From positions 372,001 through 436,000 of the forward strand of contig NZ_JAVDXT010000005.1 in the NCBI RefSeq assembly GCF_031458075.1: a stretch of DNA of 64,000 nt, in the 5' to 3' direction. The position numbers and the translations under genes are program-made. The notes under the pieces are model-generated. The model was given only the letters and a program-made list of their open reading frames with translations. It was not told the origin of the DNA and made no database searches. Shown piece after piece: positions 7,292 to 15,797 of the stretch; position 1 is the stretch's first letter, and every line of letters begins with the position of its first letter. The stretch comes from Rhodoferax_B ferrireducens_A. Lineage in GTDB: Bacteria; Pseudomonadota; Gammaproteobacteria; Burkholderiales; Burkholderiaceae_C.

Positions 7292-8983
7292 TTACTCCAA
7301 CCGAAGCATCGCGGCTTCAAAAGGCCGCAAAACCATGTTGTGCAGACTGGTGCCTGCAGACGGGTAGTTGGCGATCACCCGCTGCGCCACCTGGTAAGGC
7401 AGGTCCAGCACCGGCGTGCCGCCATAGAAGTTGCACAGCACCAGCCAACGCTCGTCCCCCAGCGTGCGCAGGTAGGCATAGACCTCGGGGTGCTCGGCCA
7501 GCAGCAGCTGGTAGCGGCCATGCACCAGCACCGGCTGGGCCTTGCGCAAGGCGATCAGCTGGCGGTAGTAATGGAACACCGAGTTCGTATCGAGCAAGGC
7601 CGCCTGGCTGTGGATCTGCGGGTAGTTGGGGTTCACCGGCTGCCAGGGCGTGCCGGTGGTGAAGCCGGCGTGGCTGTTGGCGTTCCACTGCATGGGCGTG
7701 CGGGCGTTGTCGCGGCCCTTGCTGCGGATGGCTTGCAGGGCGACCTCGGGCGCAATGCCGCGCTCCTGGGTGGCGCTACGGTACATGTTGATGGATTCCA
7801 GGTCGTAACAATCGGCCTCGGACGCATAGGGCTTGTTGGTCATACCCAGCTCTTCGCCCTGGTACACATAGGGCGTGCCCTGCATGCCGTGCAGCAAGGT
7901 GGCCAGCATCTTGGCGGACTCCACGCGGTAAGTGCTGTCGTTGCCAAAGCGCGATACGGGACGCGGCTGGTCGTGGTTGCCCAGGTACAGGCTGTTCCAG
8001 CCCTGGCCGGCCAGGCCGTCCTGCCAGCGCGTGAGGCAGGCTTTCAGATCGCGCAGGTCCAGGGTCTTCAGCGCCCATTTGCCCTCGCCGTGGCCGGGCA
8101 CGGAGTCCAGGTCCATGTGCTCGAACTGGAACAGCATATTGAGTGCGCCGGTGTCGGGATGGGTGATCTCCACGCCCTGGCGGATGGTGGCGCAGGGCGC
8201 TTCGCCCACGGTCAGGGTGTCGTAGTGGTCCAGCACCTCGCGGCGCATTTCCTGCAAAAACTCCAGCAGCCGCGGCCCATTGGTGACCAGGGTGAAGGCG
8301 GGCTGCAAGAAGCCGGGCCGCAGCACCGGTGCGTCCTGCAGGCTGCCGTCGACCGCATAGGTCTTGGAGACCATGTTGATGACGTCCATGCGGAAGCCGT
8401 CCACGCCCTTTTCCAGCCAGAAGCGCATCAGGCCATGCACCTCGGCGCGCACCCGCGGGTTCTCCCAGTTCAGCTCGGGCTGCTTTTTGGAAAATAGGTG
8501 CAGGTAGTACTCGCCGGTAGGCGCATGGAACTCCCAGGTGGAGCCGGAGAACGCGGCCTCCCAATTCGTCGGTGGCCCGCCATCGGCGGCGGGTGCGCGC
8601 CAGATGTAGTAGTTGCGGTAGGGGTTGTCCTTGGACTTGCAGGCCTCGGTGAACCAGGGGTGTTCATCGGAGGTGTGGTTCACCACCAGGTCCATCACCA
8701 GCCGGATGCCGCGCTGGTGCATCTGGGCCAGCATCTGGTCGAAGTCGGCCATGCTGCCGAATTCGGGGGCGATGGCGCGGTAGTCGCTGATGTCGTAGCC
8801 ACCATCGTCGTTGGGCGACGGGTAGATCGGCGACAGCCAGACCACGTCGACTCCCAGGGTCTGCAGGTAGTCCAGCTTGCTGGTGATGCCGCGCAGATCG
8901 CCGACGCCGTCGCCATTGCTGTCGCAAAAACTGCGCGGGTAGATCTGGTACACCACGCTGCTTTTCCACCATGCTGGGGCCAT
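7292..8983 (-). CDS. GH13 alpha-glucosidase
   Basis: This 563-residue glycoside hydrolase of family 13 lacks a signal peptide and should hydrolyse alpha-glucosides in the cytoplasm. All four GH13 regions are visible: DLVVNHTS (I), GFRMDVINM with the nucleophile Asp near residue 198 (II), VGEAP with the acid/base Glu (III), and NHDQPR with the transition-state-stabilising Asp (IV). The opening VVYQIYPRSFCDSNGDGVGDL is the classic oligo-1,6-glucosidase/alpha-glucosidase start. Exact linkage preference cannot be assigned; the calcium-type loop DSNGDGVGD is characteristic of the oligo-1,6-glucosidase group. It is the first gene of the pair with the sugar-binding protein and is divergent from an AraC regulator. 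Confidence 0.93.
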   Translation of the reverse strand: MAPAWWKSSVVYQIYPRSFCDSNGDGVGDLRGITSKLDYLQTLGVDVVWLSPIYPSPNDDGGYDISDYRAIAPEFGSMADFDQMLAQMHQRGIRLVMDLVVNHTSDEHPWFTEACKSKDNPYRNYYIWRAPAADGGPPTNWEAAFSGSTWEFHAPTGEYYLHLFSKKQPELNWENPRVRAEVHGLMRFWLEKGVDGFRMDVINMVSKTYAVDGSLQDAPVLRPGFLQPAFTLVTNGPRLLEFLQEMRREVLDHYDTLTVGEAPCATIRQGVEITHPDTGALNMLFQFEHMDLDSVPGHGEGKWALKTLDLRDLKACLTRWQDGLAGQGWNSLYLGNHDQPRPVSRFGNDSTYRVESAKMLATLLHGMQGTPYVYQGEELGMTNKPYASEADCYDLESINMYRSATQERGIAPEVALQAIRSKGRDNARTPMQWNANSHAGFTTGTPWQPVNPNYPQIHSQAALLDTNSVFHYYRQLIALRKAQPVLVHGRYQLLLAEHPEVYAYLRTLGDERWLVLCNFYGGTPVLDLPYQVAQRVIANYPSAGTSLHNMVLRPFEAAMLRLE

Positions 8984-9176
8984 TGCGCTTCCTTCTCTCG
9001 GGGTTGTTGGGTTGCCGAAAGTTTAGAAGCCGCCCCTGCTTGCCACCAGCGAATCCACTGCCAAAAAACTGCAAGCTATGCAATAAAACTGGGATGCATT
9101 CCAGCCCATATCCAAGGGTAAATACGGTGAATCACCTGTGGTGCAGTTTGGTTCAACCGGTTTTAATGCCCAGGCC
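8984..9176. promoter_or_regulatory. divergent promoter region, glucosidase operon / AraC regulator
   Basis: This 193-bp gap must hold both promoters. It contains an imperfect palindrome around GGGATGCATTCC (9091-9102) and a perfect AACCGGTT (9155-9162) just upstream of the regulator ATG. Either could be a regulator site. No clear sigma70 promoter was identified. Confidence 0.35.
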
Positions 9177-10136
9177 ATGCAACAAAAACCCAATCGCCGC
9201 ACCCTGCCCTATCCGGCGGAAGAAACCGCCCGCAACAGTGCCGAAAAAGCCCTGCGCATGCGCGCGCATCTGCGCCACAGCATGGCCAGCCTGCTGGCCG
9301 GCGGCATGGCAGTGCGCAGCTGCGGCGGCACGCGCGCCAGCAGTGCCGGCAGCCTGCGCGGCGAGGGCCATTTCCACCTGGTGCCCGAGCTGTTCCTGCA
9401 GATCGGCGGCAGCACCCAGTTCACGATGCCGCACGGCCCGCTGGCGCTGGGCACGGGCGAAGCCCTGCTGATGCCGCCGCGCATGCTGCATGCCGAAACC
9501 ATCTCCGGCACTTTTAGCAACCTGGTGGTGTATGCCGACGGCACCGCCCTCACCTGCCACCTTGCGGCCGAAACCACGCCCGGCCGCCCTGGCATCGACC
9601 ACCTGGAATCGCGCCAGCACCCGCACGCGGCCCGCATCCACGACTGGCTGGCCGACGCTGCCGCGCTGGGCTTTGATGCCGAAGATGCCAATGCCCGCCT
9701 GCAGGTGCGCGCCCTGCTGGCCAGCGCCTGCGCGGGCGTGCTGCGGGTGCTGGACGATGCGGCGCCGCGCACCCAGCCCGAGCCGCCGCTGGTGGCCCGG
9801 GTGCGCATGTGGGTCAACAACCAGCTGGGCGACCACGCCCTGAACGTCACCGCCCTGGCCGCGCAGGCTGGCTGCACGCCCGAATACCTGTCCCATGTGT
9901 TCAGCCAGACCACCGGCGGCCACCTGATCGCCCACATCAACCGCCAGCGCATGGCCCGCGCCGCGCATCTGCTGGAAGAGACCGATATGGTGGGCAAAGA
10001 AGTGGCCTGGGCCTGCGGCTTTACCACCCCCAGTTATTTCATCCAGACCTTCCGCCAGCAGTTCGGCGCCACACCGCAGCAGTGGCGCGCCAAGCGCCGG
10101 GCCGAGCGGGGCAGCACAATGCCGATAACGGAGTAA
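9177..10136 (+). CDS. AraC-family transcriptional regulator with N-terminal cupin
   Basis: The N-terminal half (about residues 45-130 of 319) looks like a cupin sensor domain (LVPELFLQIGGSTQFTMPHG, GEALLMPPRMLHAE). The C-terminal 100 residues hold two helix-turn-helix motifs of the AraC type, ending with the signature GFTTPSYFIQTFRQQFGATPQQWR. It is divergent from the glucosidase/sugar-binding operon and is the obvious candidate regulator of it, responding to the sugar. The ATG at 9177 is preferred; a GTG at 9138 would add 13 residues. Its end is 2 bp from the TfoX-N gene start, so these two may be cotranscribed. Confidence 0.88.
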   Translation: MQQKPNRRTLPYPAEETARNSAEKALRMRAHLRHSMASLLAGGMAVRSCGGTRASSAGSLRGEGHFHLVPELFLQIGGSTQFTMPHGPLALGTGEALLMPPRMLHAETISGTFSNLVVYADGTALTCHLAAETTPGRPGIDHLESRQHPHAARIHDWLADAAALGFDAEDANARLQVRALLASACAGVLRVLDDAAPRTQPEPPLVARVRMWVNNQLGDHALNVTALAAQAGCTPEYLSHVFSQTTGGHLIAHINRQRMARAAHLLEETDMVGKEVAWACGFTTPSYFIQTFRQQFGATPQQWRAKRRAERGSTMPITE

Positions 10137-10138
10137 AC

Positions 10139-10501
10139 ATGGCCACCCACCCCAGCACCGCCGAATTTCTGCTTGACCAACTGGCCGCCACCGGCGCCGC
10201 GTCCGTGCGCCGCATGTTTGGCGAATACTGCGTCTACCTGGCGGGCAAGCCGGTAGCGCTGCTGTGCGACAACCAGCTGTTCCTCAAGCCCACCGAAGCC
10301 GGCCAGCGCCTGATCGGCCAGGCGGTGGAGGGCGCGCCCTTTCCCGGTGCCCGGCCGCATTGGCGGATCACCGCCGACCAGTGGGAAGACGCGACCTGGC
10401 TGTGCCAACTGGTGCAGGTCACGGCCCACGCGCTGCCCGAACCCAAGCCAAAACCACAACCCAAAGCGAAACCAAAAAAGAAGGCTCAGCCGAAAGCGTA
10501 G
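10139..10501 (+). CDS. TfoX N-terminal domain protein
   Basis: The 120-residue protein matches the TfoX/Sxy N-terminal domain: MFGEYCVYLAGKPVALLCDNQLFLKPT is the conserved core. The C-terminal half of classical TfoX is missing and is replaced by a tail of alternating Lys-Pro and Lys-Lys residues (about residues 101-120), likely to bind nucleic acid. TfoX is a competence coactivator in gammaproteobacteria; a role here is unproven. The start follows the AraC gene stop by 2 bp (GGAG at 10130-10133 in the overlap region serves as ribosome-binding site). It converges on and overlaps ubiA by 16 bp. Confidence 0.83.
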   Translation: MATHPSTAEFLLDQLAATGAASVRRMFGEYCVYLAGKPVALLCDNQLFLKPTEAGQRLIGQAVEGAPFPGARPHWRITADQWEDATWLCQLVQVTAHALPEPKPKPQPKAKPKKKAQPKA

Positions 10502-11415
10502 CTGCCGCCGGCCACGCCGACAAACACCGCAAACCCGACCCAGTGGTTCAGGCGAAAGGCCTTGAAGCAGCCATCGCGCTGGCGGCTGCGGATCAGGGTC
10601 CAGTGCCATAGCGCCTGCAGCGCCGCCACCCCGATTGCTACGTAAAAAATAGCACCTTGCACATACGGCTCAAGCGCCAGCAGCCAAATCAGCAAGTAAA
10701 TCGCGTAGAAGGCCATGACGCCCGCCACGTCGAAACGGCCCAGGGTGATGGCCGATGTCTTCATGCCGATCTTCAGGTCGTCGTCGCGGTCGACCATCGC
10801 GTATTCGGTGTCGTAGGCCAGCACCCAGAACAGGTTGCCCAGCAACAAGACCCAGGCCAGCGGCGGCACGCTCTGCCACCAGGCGGCCAGGCTGAAGCCG
10901 GCCCAGCCGGCGGCGCTGAACACCTGCCAGGCCGGCCCACCCCGCACGGCAGAAAACGCCATCGGGATACCGAAGCTGAAGGCCACGCCCAACACGGCCT
11001 GCGGCATGGACACATAGCGCTTGGCATACGGATAGACCAGGGCCACGGCCAGCGCGGCAAACGACCAGACAACGGTGACCGCATTGGTGGTCAGCACCAG
11101 CGCAAACGCGGCAATGGCCAGCAGCGCGCCAAAGCGCAGCGCAGCCCCCACCGACAGCGCGCCGCTGGTCACCGGCCTCTGGGCCGTGCGCTTGACGTGC
11201 TTGTCGAACTCGCGGTCGGCCACGTCGTTGACGCAGCAGCCGGCGCTGCGCATCAGGATGGTGCCCAGGGTGAACACCGCCAGCAGATGCCAGCCCGGGA
11301 AGCCACCCGCCGCCACCCACAGCGCGCTGAGGGTGGGCCAGAGCAAGAGCAGCCAGCCAGCCGGGCGATCCCAGCGTATCAATTGCAGGTAAAGACGCAC
11401 AGATTTCATAGCCAA
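10486..11415 (-). CDS. ubiA: 4-hydroxybenzoate polyprenyltransferase UbiA
   Basis: This integral membrane prenyltransferase (309 residues, about eight or nine helices) attaches the polyprenyl tail to 4-hydroxybenzoate in ubiquinone synthesis. The two Asp-rich motifs are NDVADREFD and DTEYAMVDRDDD. The start at 11415 (MAMKS) could equally be the second ATG at 11409. A segment near the C terminus (LLALEPYVQGAIFYVAI) is encoded by DNA that resembles the dispersed repeat of this genome, suggesting that a helix or loop was remodelled by a repeat insertion. The last 16 bp overlap the convergent TfoX-N gene. Confidence 0.94.
   Translation of the reverse strand: MAMKSVRLYLQLIRWDRPAGWLLLLWPTLSALWVAAGGFPGWHLLAVFTLGTILMRSAGCCVNDVADREFDKHVKRTAQRPVTSGALSVGAALRFGALLAIAAFALVLTTNAVTVVWSFAALAVALVYPYAKRYVSMPQAVLGVAFSFGIPMAFSAVRGGPAWQVFSAAGWAGFSLAAWWQSVPPLAWVLLLGNLFWVLAYDTEYAMVDRDDDLKIGMKTSAITLGRFDVAGVMAFYAIYLLIWLLALEPYVQGAIFYVAIGVAALQALWHWTLIRSRQRDGCFKAFRLNHWVGFAVFVGVAGGSYAFG
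10632..10690. repeat. repeat-like sequence inside ubiA
   Basis: On the minus strand it reads GCTGCTGGCGCTTGAGCC then a GCAAGGTGCTATTTTTTACG stretch, the same order of elements (GCTGC-GCGCTT, then GCTATTTTTTA) as intergenic copies. It is in frame and lacks stops. Confidence 0.4.
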
Positions 11416-11470
11416 ACAGGCTGCCAGCGCAGGTAGAGTCTGCGCTGGCAGCTACGATTTATGTAGTAAA
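11409..11470. repeat. dispersed repeat copy with perfect 11-bp hairpin
   Basis: CTGCCAGCGCA (11421-11431) and TGCGCTGGCAG (11441-11451) are perfect inverted arms around a 9-nt loop. It lies between the dyp stop (11476) and the ubiA start and would form a strong hairpin at the end of the oxyR-dyp transcript. No long T-run follows. Confidence 0.75.
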
Positions 11471-11475
11471 CAGAC

Positions 11476-12384
11476 TTACAGGCCGAGTTGCCGCAGGTCC
11501 AGCTTGCCCTGCAGCACCGGCGGGCACCACAGGTAGGCGCCGGAGACCGGCTTGGAGTAGCTGAACGTGGCATCGACCACGCCGTCCTCCTGCCCGGCCA
11601 TGCGGCGCATCTGGGCTTCGAACGCATCCAGGGTGGCGCCGAAGGCCACGAAGAACAGGCCGCACTGGTGGCCCACAGCCCAGGGCATGGAGCGGCGCAG
11701 CACAAAGGCTTCGGGGCTGAAGCTTTCCTGGGCCGTACGCTTCACATGGGCCGAAATCGGCGCGTCGTCCAGCTCCTCGTTGTCGGACATGCGCCGGCCC
11801 ATGGCCTTGTTTTGCCCGTCCGTGCCGAGTGCGTCGAAGGCATCCAGGTTGTGCACCCATTGCTGCACGGCGACAAAGCTGGAGCCGTCCTCTTGCAGTG
11901 CGGCGGCCACAGCCTCGGCGCCCTCGGGGTTTTCGGTGCCGTCTTCAAAGCCGGTCAGGTCGCGGCCATGCTCGGCCGCCGGTTCGCCGTGGCGGAAGCC
12001 GTCGAGCACCCGGTCCAGGTGGAAGGCCGGGGCCAGGGCTTTCTCGATGGCGCGGGCCTGCAGCACCAGCGCGCCTTGCGCCACGCCACGCAGCCAGCAC
12101 CACAACGCCAGCGGGGTGCTGGGCACGTGCACGCCGTGGCCGGAGAAGTCGGGCATGCTGCGCAGGCCGGGCACGCGGGCCTCCAGGGTCTGCACCAGCG
12201 TCGCCCCCAGGCCGACCACCACCGCCTGGCCATCGGTCAGGGCCGCCAGGCGCTGCAGGCTGAAGCCCAGTACCGCGGGCGTGGCCTGGGCGGTGACCGA
12301 GAAGAAAAGATAACGCCCATGGGCGGGTACAGATTCCAGAATGCCGGCTTGCGCAAATTCCACAGGGTTCTCCATCGTTTTCAA
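11476..12384 (-). CDS. Dyp-type heme peroxidase
   Basis: This 302-residue dye-decolourising peroxidase belongs to the cytoplasmic YfeX-like class (no Tat signal). Key residues are visible: the catalytic Asp in GFEDGT, the proximal heme histidine in AHVKRT, and the distal arginine in VLRRSMPW; the C-terminal GVVDATFSYSKPVSGAYLWCPP matches the family. It should oxidise substrates with hydrogen peroxide. Its start overlaps the stop of oxyR by 4 bp (an ATG at 12375 is an alternative), so both are translated from one mRNA, which fits control by peroxide stress. Confidence 0.93.
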   Translation of the reverse strand: MKTMENPVEFAQAGILESVPAHGRYLFFSVTAQATPAVLGFSLQRLAALTDGQAVVVGLGATLVQTLEARVPGLRSMPDFSGHGVHVPSTPLALWCWLRGVAQGALVLQARAIEKALAPAFHLDRVLDGFRHGEPAAEHGRDLTGFEDGTENPEGAEAVAAALQEDGSSFVAVQQWVHNLDAFDALGTDGQNKAMGRRMSDNEELDDAPISAHVKRTAQESFSPEAFVLRRSMPWAVGHQCGLFFVAFGATLDAFEAQMRRMAGQEDGVVDATFSYSKPVSGAYLWCPPVLQGKLDLRQLGL

Positions 12385-13334
12385 GATAAGCGTTTCACGC
12401 CCGGCAGTTCGCAGGCATAGATGGCGTTGCGCAGCGCGGCAATCGCCTCGTAGCGGGTAAAGCTGCGCCGCCAGGCCAGCACCACGCGGCGCATCGGTGG
12501 CTCGCCGTCGAACGGCAGGTAGCGCACATAGGGGTCGTCGTCACGGCCGCGCTTCGGCTTGGCCGCCAAGGCGGACTTGGGCACGCTGAGCTGCGGCACC
12601 AGGGTGATGCCCATGCCGGCGGCCACCATGTGCTTGATGGTTTCCAGCGACGAGCCTTCGAAGCTCTTGCGTATGCCCTCGGCGCCGCTGGAGAAGCGCG
12701 CGAACTCGGGGCATACCTCGAGCACATGGTCGCGGAAGCAGTGGCCGTTGCCCAGCAGCAGCAGGGTTTCGTTCTTCAGCTGTTCCGCGGTGACGCTGGC
12801 CTGCGAAGCCAGCGCATGCGAGGTCGGCACGGCGACCATGAAGGGCTCGTCGTACAGCGCGGCCACGGCCAGGCCGGTGTCGGGGAAGGGCTCGGCCATG
12901 ATGGCGCAGTCGATCTCGCCCATGCGCAGCATTTCCAGCAGCTTGACGGTGAAGTTCTCCTGCAGCATCAGCGGCATCTGCGGCGTGCGGCTGATCACCT
13001 GCTTGACCAGGTCGGGCAGCAGATAGGGCGCAATCGTGTAGATGATGCCCAGGCGCAGCGCGCCGCCCAGTGGGTCTTTGCCGCGCTGGGCAATCTCCTT
13101 GATGCTGGCGGCCTGCTCCAGCACGCTTTGCGCCTGGCGCACGATTTCTTCGCCCAGCGGGGTGATGGAGACTTCGTTGGCGCTGCGCTCGAACAGCTTG
13201 CAGTCCAGCTCTTCTTCCAGCTTTTTGATGGCCACCGACAAGGTGGGCTGCGACACAAAGCAGGCCTCGGCGGCTTTGCCAAAGTGCTTCTCGCGGGCCA
13301 CGGCGACGATGTATTTCAGCTCAGTGAGGGTCAT
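12381..13334 (-). CDS. oxyR: peroxide-sensing LysR regulator OxyR
   Basis: The 317-residue LysR-type regulator has an N-terminal helix-turn-helix (LTELKYIVAVAREKHFGKAAE, SQPTLSVAIKKLEEEL) and a sensor domain with the redox cysteine pair in NGHCFRDHVLEVC, spaced as Cys199/Cys208 of Escherichia coli OxyR. Disulfide formation between these turns on peroxide-defence genes. The first gene of an overlapping pair with dyp, it may regulate its own operon. The 77-bp gap upstream to the next gene probably contains its promoter, but no site was identified with confidence. Confidence 0.95.
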   Translation of the reverse strand: MTLTELKYIVAVAREKHFGKAAEACFVSQPTLSVAIKKLEEELDCKLFERSANEVSITPLGEEIVRQAQSVLEQAASIKEIAQRGKDPLGGALRLGIIYTIAPYLLPDLVKQVISRTPQMPLMLQENFTVKLLEMLRMGEIDCAIMAEPFPDTGLAVAALYDEPFMVAVPTSHALASQASVTAEQLKNETLLLLGNGHCFRDHVLEVCPEFARFSSGAEGIRKSFEGSSLETIKHMVAAGMGITLVPQLSVPKSALAAKPKRGRDDDPYVRYLPFDGEPPMRRVVLAWRRSFTRYEAIAALRNAIYACELPGVKRLS

Positions 13335-13411
13335 GGGCGTATTGTCTACCTAGCGGATGCTGTTGCGCGAGGGGCAGATGTTTCCGGTGGACACAATCCC
13401 CGCCCCTCTTC

Positions 13412-14437
13412 TTAACCTTCAGCCTGCTGCCGCCACAGGGCCGGCGTAGTGCCGGTGACGCGGCGGAACTCGCGCTGGAAATTCGACTTGGTCTGGAAGC
13501 CACTGGCCAGCATGGCCTCGGCCACGGTCTGCGGGCTGCTGCGCAGCAGGTCGCAGGCGTGCTGGATACGGAAGTCGTTGACGTACTGCGAGACGTTCTT
13601 GCCCTCGACCCGGTTGATGGCGGCCGAAATCTGCCGCGCCGGGATGCCGCTCTTGCGCGCCAGGCGGATCAGGTTCAGGTCCGGCTCCAGGTACAGGCGC
13701 TGGTCTTGCAGCAGCTGCTGCAGCGCGGCGACGGTACGCTGGTCATCGGCCAGCGGGGCGGCGGCTTCGGCTTGTATTACCGCCTCGGCCGGCGGCGTGG
13801 CGTGGTCCGGCAGGCTGTCGGCCGCCACCGAGGCTGCATAGCCCCAGATCAGCAGCAAGAACAGCTCGAAGCTGCCCAACAACAGCGCGCTGTAGCGGCC
13901 GCCGCTGCTGACCATGTCCCAGGCGATGAAAGCATCGACCAGCGCCGAAAGCAGCAGCGACACCGCGGTGGCCTGCAGCATGCGGTGCACCAGCGGCGCC
14001 TGGTCGAGCCGCGCGACCCCCAGCCCATCCGGCCCGCGCCGCGCCAGCCGCAGCAAGGCCAGACCGTAGCCCAGGTAGACCAGCACCACGGCCGCATCGA
14101 TGGCCTGCGGCCACCAGGCGATCAGCGCCAGCACGCCCAGGGCCGGCAGCGCATGCAGCTTCTGCCAGGGCGAGGCCGCGGCGTCCTGCGCCAGGGTCTG
14201 GTAGCAGCGCAGAGCCCAGGGCGCGAGGCTGACCGCCAGCGTGGCCTGCAGCGGCAACAGCAGCTTGATGCCATAGCCCCAGCGCAGCCCCACCAGCACC
14301 GACAGCAGCGCGTAGCCGCCCAGCAGCAGGCGGAAGCGCTGGTTGGCCAGTACCACCACGCCCTGGCGCCAAGTCATCTGCGCGAGCAGGAACACCAGCA
14401 CCAAGGCCACGATGAACGGGAGAGGAATGAAAAACAT
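13412..14437 (-). CDS. AraC-family regulator with N-terminal membrane domain
   Basis: The 341-residue protein begins with about seven hydrophobic segments (residues 1-215), followed by a C-terminal AraC helix-turn-helix domain ending in GFQTKSNFQREFRRVTGTTPALWR. Such membrane-bound AraC regulators are presumed to sense an extracytoplasmic or membrane signal and act directly on DNA. The ATG at 14437 (MFFIPLPF) was chosen because the hydrophobic part starts there; the frame remains open further upstream but the extension is charged, unlike a protein domain. It is divergent from a secreted alpha/beta hydrolase that it may control. Confidence 0.85.
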   Translation of the reverse strand: MFFIPLPFIVALVLVFLLAQMTWRQGVVVLANQRFRLLLGGYALLSVLVGLRWGYGIKLLLPLQATLAVSLAPWALRCYQTLAQDAAASPWQKLHALPALGVLALIAWWPQAIDAAVVLVYLGYGLALLRLARRGPDGLGVARLDQAPLVHRMLQATAVSLLLSALVDAFIAWDMVSSGGRYSALLLGSFELFLLLIWGYAASVAADSLPDHATPPAEAVIQAEAAAPLADDQRTVAALQQLLQDQRLYLEPDLNLIRLARKSGIPARQISAAINRVEGKNVSQYVNDFRIQHACDLLRSSPQTVAEAMLASGFQTKSNFQREFRRVTGTTPALWRQQAEG

Positions 14438-14603
14438 GGGCAATACCGGCAGATGGAGGTCGGGGCAAAGGAGCAAGACAAGGGCCTGGATCGTGTTCGA
14501 GGACGGCCTGTATCCGGTTGCAGGGCGCCAAAGCGCGCGGGAGTCGGCATTCTCGGGCATGCCTTTACCGCCATCCGGCGTATTTTTTGACACAGGAGTT
14601 TCC

Positions 14604-15668
14604 ATGCACTTGCTTTGCTCTGTTTTTCTGGCTCTGGCCAGCCTTTGTGTATCCACCACCAGCGTCTGGGCGCAGGACGGCCCCGGTATCCAGCAGCTGC
14701 TGCTGCCGGCTGCGCACCGCGGCCGCCCGCTGCAGGTCGTGCTCTGGTACCCGGCCGAAGCTGGCGGTCGGGCCGATAAGGTGGGCGCCAACCAGCTTTT
14801 CTACGGCAGTCCGGCGCGCTGGGATGCACCGCCCGCGCCGGGCCGGCATCCGCTGCTGCTGCTATCGCACGGCTCGGGCGGCAATGCCATCGGCCTGGGC
14901 TGGCTCGCCACGCAGCTCGCACAGCAGGGCTTTATCGTGGCGGCGCCCAACCACCCGGGCAGCACCACCGGCGACTCCACGCCGTCCACCACGGTGCAGA
15001 TCTGGCAGCGACCGGCCGACCTGTCGGCCGTCACCAGCGCCCTGCTCGCCCACCCCGACTGGCAGGCCCGGATTGCGCCGCGACGCATCGCCGTGCTGGG
15101 CTTTTCGCTCGGCGGCTACACCGCCCTGGCAATGGCCGGCGCCCAGGTCCGCCTGGCCGACTACATCCGCTACTGCGCCACGCCGGTGCCGCCGGGCACG
15201 GTCATCAACGAATGCCCGTGGTTTGCGCGCGGCGGCGTCGACCTGCAGCGCATAGACGCCAGCCGCTTCGAACAATCGCACGCCGACCCGCGCATCCGCG
15301 CCGTGGTGGCCGTAGACCCGGGCCTGGCCCAGGCCTTCGATGCGGCCAGCCTGCGCAGCATGGGCGTGCCGGTGCAGTTCATCAACCTGGGCCGGCCCGG
15401 CCAGCTGCCGCTGGCGGTGGACGCAACACGGCTCGCGCCCCTGGTGCCGGCGAGCCGCTATGCGTTCGTGCCCGATGCCACCCATTTCAGCTTTCTCGGC
15501 GTGTGCAAACCGAACGGGGCCGCCCTGCTAGCCGACGAAGGCGAGTTCGACCCCGTGTGCGAAGACGGCGGCGGCCGGCCCCGGGCCGAGATCCATGCAG
15601 AGCTGGTGCAGACCATTCTTGCCGGCCTGGCAGTGCTCATGCCGCCACAAGAACCTCAAAAACCATAG
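14604..15668 (+). CDS. secreted alpha/beta hydrolase (dienelactone hydrolase/PAF-AH-like)
   Basis: The 354-residue protein has a signal peptide (cleavage probably after SVWA, residue 22), then an alpha/beta-hydrolase fold. The oxyanion region is LLLLSHGSGGN, the nucleophile is the serine in LGFSLGGYTAL, and the late DATHFSFLG provides the catalytic histidine. The overall pattern resembles predicted dienelactone hydrolases (COG4188) and platelet-activating-factor acetylhydrolase-like lipases. Two pairs of cysteines in the second half suggest disulfides, in line with export. The ATG at 14604 has AGGAG seven bases upstream. Substrate unknown; perhaps an ester controlled through the divergent membrane AraC regulator. 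Confidence 0.83.
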   Translation: MHLLCSVFLALASLCVSTTSVWAQDGPGIQQLLLPAAHRGRPLQVVLWYPAEAGGRADKVGANQLFYGSPARWDAPPAPGRHPLLLLSHGSGGNAIGLGWLATQLAQQGFIVAAPNHPGSTTGDSTPSTTVQIWQRPADLSAVTSALLAHPDWQARIAPRRIAVLGFSLGGYTALAMAGAQVRLADYIRYCATPVPPGTVINECPWFARGGVDLQRIDASRFEQSHADPRIRAVVAVDPGLAQAFDAASLRSMGVPVQFINLGRPGQLPLAVDATRLAPLVPASRYAFVPDATHFSFLGVCKPNGAALLADEGEFDPVCEDGGGRPRAEIHAELVQTILAGLAVLMPPQEPQKP

Positions 15669-15706
15669 CGCTTTACGCAGGTGGGATATGCGGGAGCGGC
15701 TTTTTT
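15668..15706 (+). terminator. rho-independent terminator built from the dispersed repeat
   Basis: An imperfect stem (GCGCTttaCGCA with TGCGggAGCG) is followed by six T residues (15701-15706), directly after the hydrolase stop codon. On the minus strand it shows a degenerate form of the repeat core. Confidence 0.55.
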
Positions 15707-15797
15707 CATCTAAAGTACGCAGGCCTGCGCCGCTGGATGTGTAAGCGAACGTAGCTTCCTGGGCCATACTATGCCCTCGTCCTTTGCCTCCCACCCC

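Noticed and set aside
10486..10501. Overlap of ubiA and the TfoX-N gene considered a sequencing error
   Set aside because: Both ends fit their families; a 16-bp convergent overlap is common in compact genomes.
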